From Oxyruncus cristatus (Eukaryota; Chordata; Aves; Passeriformes; Cotingidae), in contig VXAY01005611.1 of assembly GCA_013399855.1 (NCBI GenBank), positions 180,636-244,635 of the forward strand: DNA of 64,000 nucleotides. Direction: 5' to 3'. The stretch's first letter is position 1. Each line of letters starts with the position of its first letter. The position numbers and the translations under genes were made by a program. The notes beneath the pieces were generated by a model. It did not search any database. It was not told where the DNA came from and saw only the letters and a list, made by a program, of their open reading frames with translations. Shown piece after piece: positions 38,101 through 51,084 of the stretch.

Positions 38101-38660
38101 TAAAATGTACCCAACCATATAACCTCCCTTTGTACTACACAAGGGTGCCTCAACAGCAGTTCCTGCTCCAACAAGTTCTAGTGAGGACCAGGGACCACCC
38201 CAGCATCTCCTCCCCAGAACAACTGTCCCTCTCTGTCACAGCTACTGACATATATTTTGCTGTATTTACAGGCATAAACTCAGCATGGGAGATAAATAAC
38301 TAGGTTCTTCATTTGGGAAATTAGCCACTATGGAAATAAACACCCACCTCTTCTACCTTTCCCCCTTCCCTGGGTAACTCGCCCTCAGAATATGCCATAA
38401 CCAGAAGTTCCACCCAGAGCTCCAGTGACATGCACTTGAATGGAGACAGCAGGATTTCCAATAGGAAAACCTAAGCAGGGAGGTACAGAGAAAGACAGAG
38501 GTTTTTGAGATAAAGATTAGGGTTTAATTGGGGTCTTCTTGGGAAACGTACAGTCCAAGAGGCTTGAGAAAACTGGATGAAATGAACAGGTCACTATTTT
38601 GAAAATTATGTAAGAAAAATGTTACAATAATGATAACAAGAACAAGAACAAAAAGGGTTT

Positions 38661-38690
38661 GTTCATTCATTTCATTTCATTTCATTACAT
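38661..38690. repeat. (TTTCA)n short tandem repeat
   Basis: About five units of TTTCA with one ATTCA and one TTACA variant. Confidence 0.9.
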
Positions 38691-40248
38691 GGGTGAAGTT
38701 GCAAGTCCAATGCAGTCACTAACAAAATTCCTGTTGATTCTAACTGGTGAGGCTTTCACCAACTGTATTTATCCCCCCAGTGCATGTCTTAGTAGCTCAT
38801 TGGAACTATCTAATGCTGTAAATTCTTACCACTGAGACACACGAAAACCCAACAGAAACTGTCTTCAAAGCAATAAGGTAAATCTTTGTCATTACTTAAT
38901 ACAACAATACTACTTCTGATTTGAGAATTAACTCTCCTGCATACTCAGCCATGCTCAAGGTCCATGGATAACACTTAAAAATTGCACAGAAGAGTTACTT
39001 AAAGTGAACTAAAATGAAATGAGGAAAAAAAACCCAGTTGCCTATGGATGAAATTATTTGTCAATCTGTACGTAAGCATATCTGTATTAACAGCCTGGCA
39101 TTTGGCACTCTGCAACAAGACCTAGCATGGAGCAGAACCCTAAATTTGGGGATAGTTGATTAAAAATAGAAACTAGAATATCACCATCTATTAACTCTCC
39201 AGTCACTTGGTTAGGAATAATTTTGGTAAGGATGCGTCAATGAGAAAGAGAGAATGACACTGTACTCAAACACTTACTCATGAACAGGAAATAACGTGAA
39301 TACCTGCACACTTTTTTAGGCCCTAAATGAATCTAAATAGCAGAAGAGCTTCAATCTATTCCAGACTGAAACAGCAGCAATTAATACTTACAGCTGGTTA
39401 GAGAAGGTACTTTTATGTTCTCTACTGCACTGTAATTGAATGATGTAACCTTTGCAGAGCAAGGTTATCAGTGCTGAACTGGAAAACAGTACCCTATTTT
39501 TAACTGAATTTTATTTGGTTTTATTTAAAATGCTATAAATTATTCATTTTTCCAGTCCAGCAAAGTGCTTACTTTTATTCAAACATTTAAAATTAATTTT
39601 ATTTTATTAACATTTAATACATGAATATGCTAAAGATAGTGTGTTTTTTTGATTTAATTTTGTAAGTTAACCTCTGAACAAAAGAAAGAATTATTTGCAC
39701 AGCTCCATACTTTTGCTAAGTTTGGCTTGAGTCACTTTTCCAGAGAACCCAGAAACTCCCTATTAAAGCTACTTTATTTTTTTTTTTCTTTTAATGCTTT
39801 GATCTTTAGTGGAATGGAGTTAAAAAGTAGGTTATTCCACTTTTTTACTACAATTGCAACCTTTCACATTCAGTTATTGTAGCAATGATGACAACTGGAT
39901 ATGTAATGAAATAAAAAGAAATATGCAAAGGACAGTCAGATATTTGACCTGTGCTGTCACAAAAAGGCAGAGAAAGTTCAGATACCAAAAGCACCTGTCT
40001 TCCCATCATTAGTTTGGATATATATACCTACATTTTTTTTTTCTGGTGGTTCCATCAGAACAAATTAGTGTATTTTGCTTGAAACCTCTGAATAATACAT
40101 GTAATTTGTGGCTCATATGCCAAAACCCCCAATTCAGTGTATCTATCAGCAGTATTAAATGTTCTAACATCTTTTTAATAAATGAATGAAATGCTATTAA
40201 TCAGTCATTTAACAGTTATAAAACTCTAAAAAACAAATAAGAACATAC

Positions 40249-40267
40249 ATATATATATATATATATA
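40249..40267. repeat. (AT)n microsatellite
   Basis: About nine AT dinucleotides preceded by ACATAC. Confidence 0.95.
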
Positions 40268-41047
40268 AGCCTGTACAAATGGAGGAGAGAGGTCAGTGAG
40301 CTGGAGCTGAGTTTGTTTAAAAATCCTTCTTTGACCTTGTGCAAGTGGCTAATTTCTCTGCATCTTAGTTTTCCAGTCACAGTAAGCTCGTAATAATTCT
40401 CTGCCTTGCAGAAGTGTTGTGATGACAAACCATGATTATTTGAGAGGTTTATATATACAATTGTGAAGGGAGCCACAAAAATAAGTAGGCAGATAGAAGT
40501 GATTCACTGGCTGAAATAAAATTATGCTTGTTAAATTAATTTCAAATTTCATCTTCTTGGCTGTATATAGAGACCTATGGCATAGGAAATAAACCATGGG
40601 TTTACTGCTGAGGACCTGACCTGAAGAGAAATAGTTGAAATCTTTTTTTGGTTTCTAGTATTTTTGTCTTCTTTGCTTCTAGATCTCAACCACTTGACTT
40701 AATTTTTCCATATCTCTTTGGAAATTTCAAAATTGTTTCCACCCCATCTCCTCCTCCCAAGCTAAATATCTGGACAGATGTGTGAGCACGGGCTGCTCGG
40801 GAGACCTGGTTGACAGAACAGGATGGAGCATGACAAGGCTGTGAGTCTTTGAAGGAGAAGGGCTGTTCCCCGATCTGTTTGCAGAGGCGAGATAACAGAC
40901 GCATAGAGGAGTCTGACTTGAGTTTAGAAAATACCTAGGAGTGTGGAGAGATAGAACCCAATATACCAGTAACAGAAAAGGTTGTGTCCAGTCTTACAAC
41001 TTTGTGTGAATGGTGACCTGCTTCTGTGTTATCTACAGCGAAATAAA

Positions 41048-41083
41048 GTGTGTGTGTTTGTGTGTGTGTGTGAGTGTGTGTGT
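41048..41083. repeat. (GT)n microsatellite
   Basis: An imperfect GT repeat of about 36 bases with two interruptions (TTT and GAG). Confidence 0.95.
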
Positions 41084-44000
41084 AATCAAGTATAGGGTTT
41101 AGAATTTTTTAGTCTGCTATTTGTTTCAGCTATCATAAGCCTCTAAAGACCTGCACTGTAAATCCATATAACACACAAGGATGGAGGGCTTCAAGTATAA
41201 AATCTACTTGCAGTGATTGACTGACTGCTTGATAGCACATGGTTTTCTCCAAGCCAAGATTGGTTGTAAAGGTGACAAGCTTTTAAGTTCTTTAACTTTT
41301 GTGCAGTGGTGGTATAGAGACTTCAAGAACTGTCTTCAGGACATGCTCTTTGAGAGAGAGCAAGATGCAGAGAGTCAGCAACAGTACTGCTGTCGTGGAT
41401 ATAACAGCTAAGTTGATGAATAAAGTGCTGTGTTAGCATTCTGTGATTATCTCCCGTGAAGTTACCAGCTCTCCCTACAGTCTGACCTCACTTAGGAGAA
41501 GGATAAAGCCTTGAAGTTTCTTTCTCTTGGTGCTTTTGTTTCTCCCTTGTCTTTGAGCAGTACGTCGAGACAAGATGGTTCTTTTGGGATGTCTGACAAC
41601 TGAAAATGGGGCAGAGAGCGGAGAATACATTGCAGCATACAAAATTCCTGGCTTAAGCAAATGAAATGGAAACAGGGTAACATTAGCTTTCTAAATTGCT
41701 CTATGTTGTGAAGCTGTGAAACTGCAATAGAAATGAAAAGAAAGGTAGCAAAATGAAGTGTTGTCACACCTTAGCTGCAGCCTCTACCAGGAGAGAAAAG
41801 CACATCCTTAATGTGTTCTTAAAAAAACAAACTGCGAAGACTGTGTTATCAGAAAAGCAGGTTCCTACAAATGTGATGAAGAACCTTGACATCAGCATGA
41901 TGGCAAACTAAATCAAACTACTGATATATGCAACCATTATATATGATTTTTTTTTTGTAACAGTAGTGGGATGAAAGTTGAAGGACATTTGGAGTAAGAA
42001 TAGAGCTGTAGATGCAGGTGAAGCCTGTGAAAGAGAATATGAAGTACTTAAAGCAAAGTCTATATGTGAGAAAATATAAAAACTGGAAACATATTACAAG
42101 GGTTCATTTAAAAGGACACTACCAAACATCTCATGCTGAAAAACTGAAGGAGACAATTGATCACACCGAAAAGACAGCAGCAGAGGTTTATGAGTTGAAA
42201 TTTCCCAGTCCAATACTCTTGTACTGTATGGTAAGAAAAAGGACTGATTAATAAGGTTCAGATTAGGACTTGGCTCAAGCACAGGGTAATGGCAAGGAAA
42301 GAAAAAGTAAATCATAAAGCAAACAGAAGGAGTAGCAACAGCAGATTGCTGTACTAGCCATTGCCTGGAGCAATACGCAAGAGAAGAAGAAAAGTGCAGT
42401 TAATTAAAACCAATTTTTAATAATATGGTGACAATGTCAATTACTAATAGAATAAGATAAGCTTATGTATTACTGTTGTTATTGCTCCTTTTTGTTGGGC
42501 TGATTCCTGCCAAATGATTTTTCTACTTCAAGTTGGTTTTCTGCAGATTTGATCCCTAATATAATTTTCAAGCATATGAGGCCACCTACAGATTACAGTG
42601 GCACAGAAAAAAGACCAGATCCTAAGTATATTCCTGCTTTTGACTCTGACAAGAACTTATCAGAATGAAAACAAGCTCTGAACAAGGTCAAACTACTGCT
42701 GGGGGGAGAAGCTTAGTTACAGGCCTCTGCAGGGCAAGCATTGGCATTGATTGCTGGAAACGTGTATGTTCAAAAACCGTGTCTGTACAGCAGAAATAGC
42801 TGGGATCACAGAGGTGAACAAGCGATAAGAGTGAGGCATGTGGGAAAAAGCCAGAAGAGGCCTCTTTAAGAGCAGCTGCTCACTTTAAAAAGAGAAAAAT
42901 TGTCCCTCGTGTTCCTTACTGACTTCAGGTATGCATTCTTTGCAACCAAAACAGATTGCCATTGAGGGGTACCTGAATTTCCAAAGGCAACAACCTGGAG
43001 AGTTCTCTACATAGTCATGTCGACTTTGGAGCACTATAATTTATTGGCCCAAATGATGCAGGTAATGCTGCAAAACATTGTAGAAACACATGAGAAGACC
43101 ATTTACATGTAATTTGTTCTCTGCAAGGAACATCTTTTGGCTGCAAAATATGTTCAGTTTTAACAGCACCATGCCAGTCTTGAAAACTAATGTACAGTTT
43201 ATAAATTCTGGTTTGAAGGTTCAGCCTCTGCCCACTATAAACCATAGTGGGTTTATGATATCCAATATCAAAATCAGGGAAATAATCTGGAGTTCCCAAT
43301 TAATGGGAATCATTTTTCAATAATTTCTCTTTGATTTGTGTAAATCACTGGTGCGTGTGTGTGCACAACTGCTGCCAAATAACAGAGGATGTGGGCCTGG
43401 AAAAAATATTAATTTACCAGTTCTTCAGTGAGGAATAAAGACTTTTGTGTTTTAGCTGAAAAAGCCATGGGTTTATTTGCTGATGCTAACCAAGAGAAGA
43501 TTCATACAGCCCTGTCTGAAATCTAGTGTTCCCTTTGTAAAGAATGACAAATCAATGGACATGGATTATATGTGAATTGCCACAGCCTTTACCCTGTTAC
43601 GAAGAGTAATCTGAGGAATGAGCCTTGTCACAAACACTTCACAGAAATCGCAGCCAGCTGAAAAATTACACTGATGGTCTTTTGCCTTTCTTTAAAGAGT
43701 TTTGTTCTTTATGTGCTTTATTTCACTAACCTCCAAATGGGAATAAAGCCATGGACAGACAGTCTGAGGCATACGGTCATGTCCTCATTCCTACATATTT
43801 TGTGGAGAATAGCAAAATGAGGTCCTGATCGAAAGAAGGCAACAGGTAGAGTAGAAGTAAATATTCTGCAAGGGAAGGACACTGAAGTGTGAGAATCTCA
43901 CAAATAATTTTTATTCTTTGCCTTCACCTTCAAGTCATTATTTGATTTTTGGTGGAGGGACACTTTTCCCCAGCTGCACCACGCGCTTATCCAAGTCAGT

Positions 44001-44201
44001 TGTGTTTCAGAACAAGAGAGTCAAATCTTGACAAAGAAGGATAAGTGCAAGACCTGAGAGAACAATGAAAACTTTTATTTGAGGATAAGAAATAAAACAG
44101 GCTATCTGAGCTCAACTGCTTTGCTATTTGTTTTAAAACTCAGGCCCAATTGTTTCTCTTACTAGTCCAGCTGGCATCCTTCACTAACTGTTCCTGCACC
44201 T

Positions 44202-44228
44202 TGAGTCAGCCAGCAGGGATGAGTCAGC
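44202..44228. promoter_or_regulatory. pair of AP-1/MARE-like sites (TGAGTCAGC)
   Basis: TGAGTCAGC occurs at 44202-44210 and at 44220-44228, the same strand, 18 bases apart. This is a consensus AP-1 site extended into half of a MAF recognition element. It may mark an intergenic enhancer; the sequence alone cannot show it. Confidence 0.35.
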
Positions 44229-44976
44229 TACCCACAGAGCAGGAACACGAGCAAGTCTCAGCGAGGAGCTGAGCACGTACCAGAGTGCACTTGTAGCTAG
44301 AACTGAACTGAAACCAGGCAAGAAAGAAAAGCTGTTCACCAGCATGGTCTTCTCATTTCAAGTAATTTAAACATCCCTGTGGGAAAAGCTCTGCCTGTGA
44401 GTCAGCAGAATGCCTTGAGTACAGTTCACTGGAGAAGCCCGATTTATGTAATAAATGAAAAATGCACACAAGTATTAGAAAATAATATATATAATATAAG
44501 AATGATGGTGACTGGGGACCCCAAGAAGAACTGGAGAAGGAAGAACAGTTCTGTTCACCTAACTGATGTACGGCCAGCTGCCATCAGAACCAGCCTTGGG
44601 ATCAGTAAGGGCCCAAGCTGCTGACGGTGGGGCCAGATCACAAGCTGCCCCCTCTGCTCTCTGACCGGTGGTGGGACAATCATAAAGAAAATTTCTTCCA
44701 GCTCTATCTCAGCTGTCAGAAAGTGAGCTCAGCTGGTCACCTGCATTCCCTGCACTCATCTCTGACCATGGTTATCTGGAAAAATGTGTATTAGTCAGAC
44801 CAGATCCTCCATGAGAATCAGCTGTTGCAGCTTCACTGCTGCCACATGAAGCAGCTTGGGATGTAGCATTCATTTACAAGGTACCACTACATCCAGGATT
44901 TTTAATAATCACCCCAGAAGGTGTTTCAATAGAATTATAAAATTCCACGAGATGATGAAAATTAATCTCAAGAGCT

Positions 44977-45004
44977 ATGTGTGTGTATATATATGTATAT
45001 ATAT
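44977..45004. repeat. mixed TG/TA microsatellite
   Basis: TGTGTG followed by TATATATATGTATATATAT. Confidence 0.9.
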
Positions 45005-46598
45005 TTCTTATGGAGAAATGCATTGTTTCTCTCCAGGTGCCATAGTATACTATGACCTTTACTAAATTGCAATATATTTTCAATTTATAGAGTAGTTCAT
45101 GGCAGAGAAAAACAATAAAAATGGACAAGTAGTTACAGTAGCAACTGAATTAAGGAAACCCTAATTACAGGTAACAGGAAAATTTTTAAGATCTGAAACA
45201 TCCAAGCAGTTAGTGATAGAAAATCTATGCACTTTGGAAACTACTCTATTTGATTCATTTCTGGTTTAGCTTTCTCCACGGGTCTCCCTTTCCCGAATTA
45301 ATTAATTTTCTTGGTCCCAACCTTTCTCAGCCCTACACAGCAAATCATTCTGTCAGCACAAATGTGTGTTGTTAAATACTCATAATGCTATAACTCTTCT
45401 GTGAAACTAATCACAAAAAGAGACCATCCCATTACTTTTCAACCTTTTTGAGTGACTTTCATTTGGCAGAGAAAAACAGAATTACATTTTCATATTATCT
45501 CTTAGTAGTCCTGAAGTACATGAAATTGCAGGTGTGGATTTTTCCTGTTCTCCATCCTCATTTTCTGTTCCACCAACCCTCCTCATCACATGACAGTGAA
45601 GGATTTCAGGGTCTCATTTTTGCATTTGGCACATCCTTACTCTATTCCTTCATTTATCCCAACCATTTTGCAGTTGCACTGCAAGCCCTGCATCAGTTTC
45701 CCAGATAAACTTCTCTGGAGCTCATACACAGTGGAGTATTGACAAGCAGCATTCCTCCCTCTGTGGGCCGTAAACACCTTTCATTTTCTGATGCTTCTGT
45801 CCTTGGCAGTCTTGACTTCCAGCACTTACTAAGCAGGAAAGCTCTGGCCTGTTGGAAAGACATCTCACACATCTTCTGTGTGCCTCATTTCCATCACCAC
45901 CTTCCTCTGTCTGTCCTGGATAGGATACCCTAGTACATGGCCCTGATGGCTGAGATTTAGATTAAATAGAAGGAAGCTTCTTTAGTCCTCCGTCAAACAG
46001 ATTCCTCCCGTAGTAAGTAACAGGAATCTATGGAAAGCCTTTTCAATTCCTGGGCCCAGTCTTGGAGGTCCCTTTCTCCCTCGGGACATGGATTACAGGG
46101 CTCTGGTCATCACCTAAGGTTTCCATCAGCACCCCCAGCTCACCATGATCAGGACAAAAGACCTGAACACAGTGCAGTGCCCATCTGGCTAAGTATTTCC
46201 AACACTTGAGCATCTACTCCCAAAGACCACTGCCAGTGCAATTCCTGCCAAAGCCCCACCTTAAGTGGGCTGGATGGACATGGGGAGGACAGAGGGACAG
46301 CCTCTGCCCTAAGCAGATCTATAAATCCTGGTCACACCAGAGAAGAGATAACGTTTCAACTTTTCCCCTAAAGGGAATTGGCTTTTTGAGAGACAAATAT
46401 TATTTAAACCTGTGAAAGGGCAAATCCTGTAACATTTTCATTTTCCCATTTTTCATTAAATCTCCTCCCCTTTGGTCACACCCCAAATAGAGAGAAACAA
46501 TATTTTTAACGAAAATGCAATTTCCTCCCACGTCAAAATGAAAATTAATCTGTGTAACTTTAGGGGTATGGAGGTCTTTCTATCAGAAAACATCTTTT

Positions 46599-46620
46599 CC
46601 TTGCATTAGCTAATGCAAGG
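46599..46620. repeat. perfect 22-bp palindrome
   Basis: The left half is CCTTGCATTAG and the right half is its exact reverse complement, CTAATGCAAGG, with no spacer. The arms contain ATGCAA (octamer-like half) and the centre is ATTAGCTAAT, homeodomain-like. It could be a protein-binding site or chance. Confidence 0.9.
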
Positions 46621-46719
46621 GAACCTTCTAAATAGTCCTCCCGAGGCTCCAGTTCCCTTTTATTACCATTCATCTGTCTTTTTGGCTTTTCTCTCATGGA
46701 AGATTAATAGCTACAAAGG

Positions 46720-46930
46720 TCAAGGGTCATTGTGAACATTTAGTCTGACCTGCATAGCACAGGCCATCAAATTTTACCAAGTAATTCTTGCACCAAATCC
46801 CATTAATTGCAGATAAAACATCATATATCTTTTAGCAATACATGTTTTCTTGATTTAAAGGCAGCCAGTGAAGAGAAACCTGCTCCAGAAATTTGTCCCA
46901 CAGTATATTTACCCTGACCTGCAAATATTC
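46720..46930 (-). mobile_element. ancient amniote CR1-like repeat remnant
   Basis: The + strand reads TTAGTCTGACCTGCATAGC, ACAGGCCATCAAATTTTACC, AGTAATTCTTGCACCAAATC, ATATCTTTTAGCAATACATG and CTTGATTTAAAGGCAGCCAG in that order. This matches my recollection of an old CR1-type repeat common in turtles and crocodilians, in reverse complement. It has clearly decayed but is unusually readable for its age. Confidence 0.6.
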
Positions 46931-49795
46931 ATTGGAACTGATTAGGATTTTTTTCAATGAAATATTTTGCACTGAAGAAATAAGGGTATTATCAAAAGAG
47001 TGTCGTCCTTGACCTTTATCTCACCTTTTTAATTCCACAAAACGAAAAAAAAAAAAGAAACAGAAAATAACATGTCCCCTAGTGCATTAGACTCTTTGTT
47101 CAGATTTGGTTTGTGGATGTTTCTATTTCCCTCAATATCAGGGCAGCTGGGGAACCAGGCTACTGATGTTTCCTGTGTAATGCTAGGCACTGGCAATGCC
47201 TCTCATGAAGTCTCAGCCGGACCAGACCTTTTCAGACACACTGACCTGGGAACCCCCTCCTCATCAGGTACATGTGCCCACATACCAGTAAAACCCTGGG
47301 ATTTCTATCAGGCCTGTGGTCCTACTTAAAAGTGCCATAAATCCCATTTGTGCCTCATGTGTTTGGAATATGGCTTTGGCCTCAGAAGACTCATCCATTG
47401 CTTTCAAATAAACCACACAAAATAAATTAATCTGGCAGAAGTTTATAGGTCTTAGGGGCAATCCATTAACTTTCCGGAGAAGGGTTTGCTATCAGCCTGT
47501 CGACAGATCGATGGCAAGCCAGAGCCTCTGGTGATGTACAGCCTGAGCTACACAGATTAGTCTGACCTAGGGAAGCAGTGTAATGCACAGACAAGGAAGT
47601 GATGATGGTACAGTCATGGCTTTGAATTTCTTTACATCCTTTCCCAACAGATTACCTTTCCCACAGACTGAAATTCAGTAACATGAATTTATCAGAGTGC
47701 CTCTAAAATGGTTTTCTAACTAATTTCTTCCCTAGTTATGGTATAAACCTTACTCTTCCAGATATAAGTGGCAGAAAGACTTCAAAGAAACTCTTTTGCA
47801 ACAGATAATTTAGTTTCTATAAGATGATGTTTCAAAAAAAAAAAAAAAAGGTGCTTTTTGCATGAAATAATTTTCAAAAAAATTAACATAATTTCCTCTT
47901 TCAAAATCGTTCAGGAGTCTGGGAGTTTAGGAACACAGGCAAAAAATTAGAAAATTCACATTTTAAAATACTAGCTTTTATCAATTTTAGGCAATGTTTC
48001 TTTTTGCCACTTTATGTAATATTTCCTTTTCTTCTTTCCATGGTAGTAAAACATCAAGAAACTGAAAATTTTGTGAAGTGCTGTGAAAACACGATAAATT
48101 AAAAGTATCACGCCAAAGGAGTTCACAGCTCAATCACACAGAACACAAGCAGATTAGAAATGATGACAGCAAGACCACAAAAGTGAGGCCTAATGAGCCA
48201 ATAAATACATTCTGGTTACAGCCACAAACATCCCAGATTTTTTGTCCGTTTATTTACATTGGCTGCTCTCAAATGACTTTGAATGGGAATATGCCTGTAT
48301 GACATAGGTGTCAGCAACAAGAAAACTATGTTCACTGTCTTTTAGATTGGAAGACAGGAGGTGATTCTTAAAGGTGTCAAACAATGGTGACCAAATGGTG
48401 ACCAAAACTGAACACTGAAATAATTCTCTGAGATGCTGAAAATTGCTAGGATAGACCTCTCCTTCTGCAGCGGATTTTCCTTTCTGTATCTGATACTCCT
48501 AATAGGTATTATGCTGGGCACATTCTCACAGACTATTGTTAAATTTCAATAGTAGTTACAAATTCAAGCATTTCCAAGAACTTCCTGTTTTCTGGCAGTT
48601 ATTTTTTTTCCTTTTGTAAAATGAGTTCTGTGATTATTTTTACAGTGCTTATTGTTTCAACTTTTTAGCATACTATTTGAAAACAGTAAATGGTTAGAGT
48701 TTATGCCCCATTCTAAAAACTTGCCATTAATGTATGTGTTGTGGGACCTGGAATCTGTAATATTCTGCCAAATGAGCAAAAGCCTACTTAGCTGTGAATA
48801 ATTTATTGAGAAGTCAGTTTGGCTACCCAGAAAAATATGCCTTCTAATTCTCAAAGTAACATCTGGAAGGCTTCAAAAACACAATTTTGAATTACAGTGC
48901 CTCGGCACATGTCTTGGAGCTTTGATGGGCCTCACATGGTTATGAGACTCCAGAACCTTCTCTGAACATTTCATCTTACAGACACATGGTGTTTTGCACA
49001 AATAATGCTACAGTAGCCCTGGCACAGACCTGCTGAGCACAGCTAGACAGGGATGTTGCAGCAAAACCTGACACTGCCACCGCTCTCATTTATTCAGTTT
49101 GACTTTGGGAACTTCTCACATAATTTCCTACAACCCTGGCTTTCTAACCTAATCAAAGCACTTGAAGCTGGGAGGCAAGAATGCTGTGGAAACATATGGT
49201 TTATCCATGGAAATCATTGCTCTAGTCACAAAGACAACAATCCCAAATCAAAACTAACCATTTCACTTACATATCTTACCAGATTATCACAATTATTTGG
49301 ATGATAAGTGTTCCTCATTGTGTCTTTAATGTCCAGATCTGGATTACACTTGTCTTGTGTCAGATACCATTTTGTAAGTGTAATGGCAACAGACCATAAT
49401 CAAAACACTATTTTCTCATTCTTTCTTCTACAAGATTTAGACTTAAGCCATTCATAGGATTTTTACTTCTCCTGCTGCAATTTATGGTGTTAAACAGCAG
49501 GTCAGGCCTAAAACTTGCTGATGCCTCTCTGTGCTATGGCATGCACTGTTTCTATTTAAGGTTGCATGGTATCCTTATTGCAATTGCTTATACAAAGAAA
49601 TACTATTTGAAAATCATTTCACTATTTTTAGTTGATTTTTGACAGCTTTTCAGATCTGCAGGATTATCTGAACTGGGTTGTTAAAACGCCCACACACAAA
49701 ATAACAAGGGGCCACGCAATGTTCAATTTGAGAACCTCAGCTGAATCACAGAAATAGCATGGAAAACCTGTCTACTTAAACACGACAAAATTTTC
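46931..49795. other. intergenic DNA without recognised features
   Basis: AT-rich sequence between the ancient repeat and the CR1 fragment at 49.8 kb; a poly(A) run is listed separately. No exon or repeat was recognised. Confidence 0.65.
47834..47849. repeat. poly(A) tract
   Basis: Sixteen consecutive A in intergenic DNA; no processed pseudogene is recognisable upstream. Confidence 0.9.
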
Positions 49796-50180
49796 TTTGG
49801 TTTGTTCAGCCTGGAGAAGAGGAAACTGAGGGGAAGATTGCAGTCTTCAGCATCCCCACGACGAGAACCAGAGGGGAAGGTAGTGATCTCTTCACTCCTG
49901 CGACCAGTGACCGGACTCAAGTGAATGGCATGAAGCTGACTCAGGGGAGGTTTAGGGTGGATATCAGGAAAAGATTTTTCCCCCAGAGGGTGGTTGAGCA
50001 CTGGTACAGGCTCCCCAGGGAAGTGGTCACAGCACCAAGCCTGACAGAGTTCAAGAAATGTTTGGACAATGCTTTAGGCACATGATGTGATGCACCAGGG
50101 GTGTACTGCACGGGGCTAGGAGTTGGACTTGATGGTCCTGATAGATCCCTTTCTAGTCAGCACATTCTATGAATGTGATA
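49796..50180 (+). mobile_element. CR1 LINE (X-like) 3' fragment
   Basis: This stretch contains the ORF2 C-terminal region as DNA homology (CTTTGGTTTGTTCAGCCTGG, GGGGAGGTTTAGGGTGGAT, GGCTCCCCAGGGAAGTGGTC, CTGACAGAGTTCAAGAA). It ends in a tail close to that at 32290-32340 (GAGTTGGACTTGATGGTCCT, then CATTCTATGAATGTGAT). A deletion near 49845 removes part of the coding section. Confidence 0.9.
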
Positions 50181-51084
50181 ATCAGGCAGTTGGATCAATT
50201 GATCTCTGTATCTTGCAGAAGCCATTAAATCTGTTTTCAATACATGATGACATAGGTTCTGAATGATACAGCTGCTGACTTAAATAATAACCATTCACAT
50301 CTGTGACTTTTTGGTTTAGGACTTAGATTTTCTAGAGCTGAAAGAGGCAGGAAGATGTAGATCCCATGGATTATTCATACACATGACACAGGAGGCTCCT
50401 GCCAACAGGTTAGTTCAATCCAATACAAAATTACATGTTTTCTACTTTTCTCCCCTGAGAAAAACATTAGTCTTGAAAAACCAGTGCGTGTTTTTGCCAC
50501 ACATGGGCATAAACATCTTACTGAAAGACATTCCTGGTATTAAGAGGCCAAACACAACAAGAGCTAACAGAGGAAGGTCAGAAAAGTTAAAAGAAAAATG
50601 AGCATTTAAAAAAATATTTTTAAATTAGGACACATAATTATTTAAAGAAGTCATCACATCAAGTGATGGATTATCTGTCTGCTCACATCTGTAATCAAGA
50701 TTGGATGCCTTTCAGTAGTATATCCCTCAACCAAAGACAAGCTGTTAGATCAGTTGCAAAATAACGAGATAAAACACTTTATCCTGTGTTATAGAGGACA
50801 GGTAGGGTAATCTGCAGTTTTCTACTGCCCCTGAATATTCCTTATTCTTTAAAAACCTGTTCAGTCTTTTATTTTCATATTTTGTAATTTTAAACAGAAA
50901 GTTTATCCAAACCTTTGGGTACCAGCCATCACTTATAAACAATATTGCAAAAAAAAATAAACGAAATGCCCAACTTTAATGGAACCAAATAAAACTATAA
51001 ACTCACGTCTCTTCTTTCTTTCACTTTATAAATACAGTTCTTTATTTGCTTCATAATTGTGTCTCTTGGATTGGTAACATGGCA
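50181..51084. other. intergenic DNA between two CR1 fragments
   Basis: About 0.9 kb of AT-rich sequence separating two CR1 insertions; nothing recognised. Confidence 0.65.

Larger units (their letters stand above)
35151..46598. other. long intergenic stretch with microsatellites only
   Basis: About 11.4 kb, AT-rich, with no younger CR1 or LTR recognised. It contains the TTTCA, AT, GT and TG/TA short repeats, the AP-1-like pair at 44.2 kb and a short GC-rich patch at 36900-37050. All open frames are short and unlike known proteins. Confidence 0.65.
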
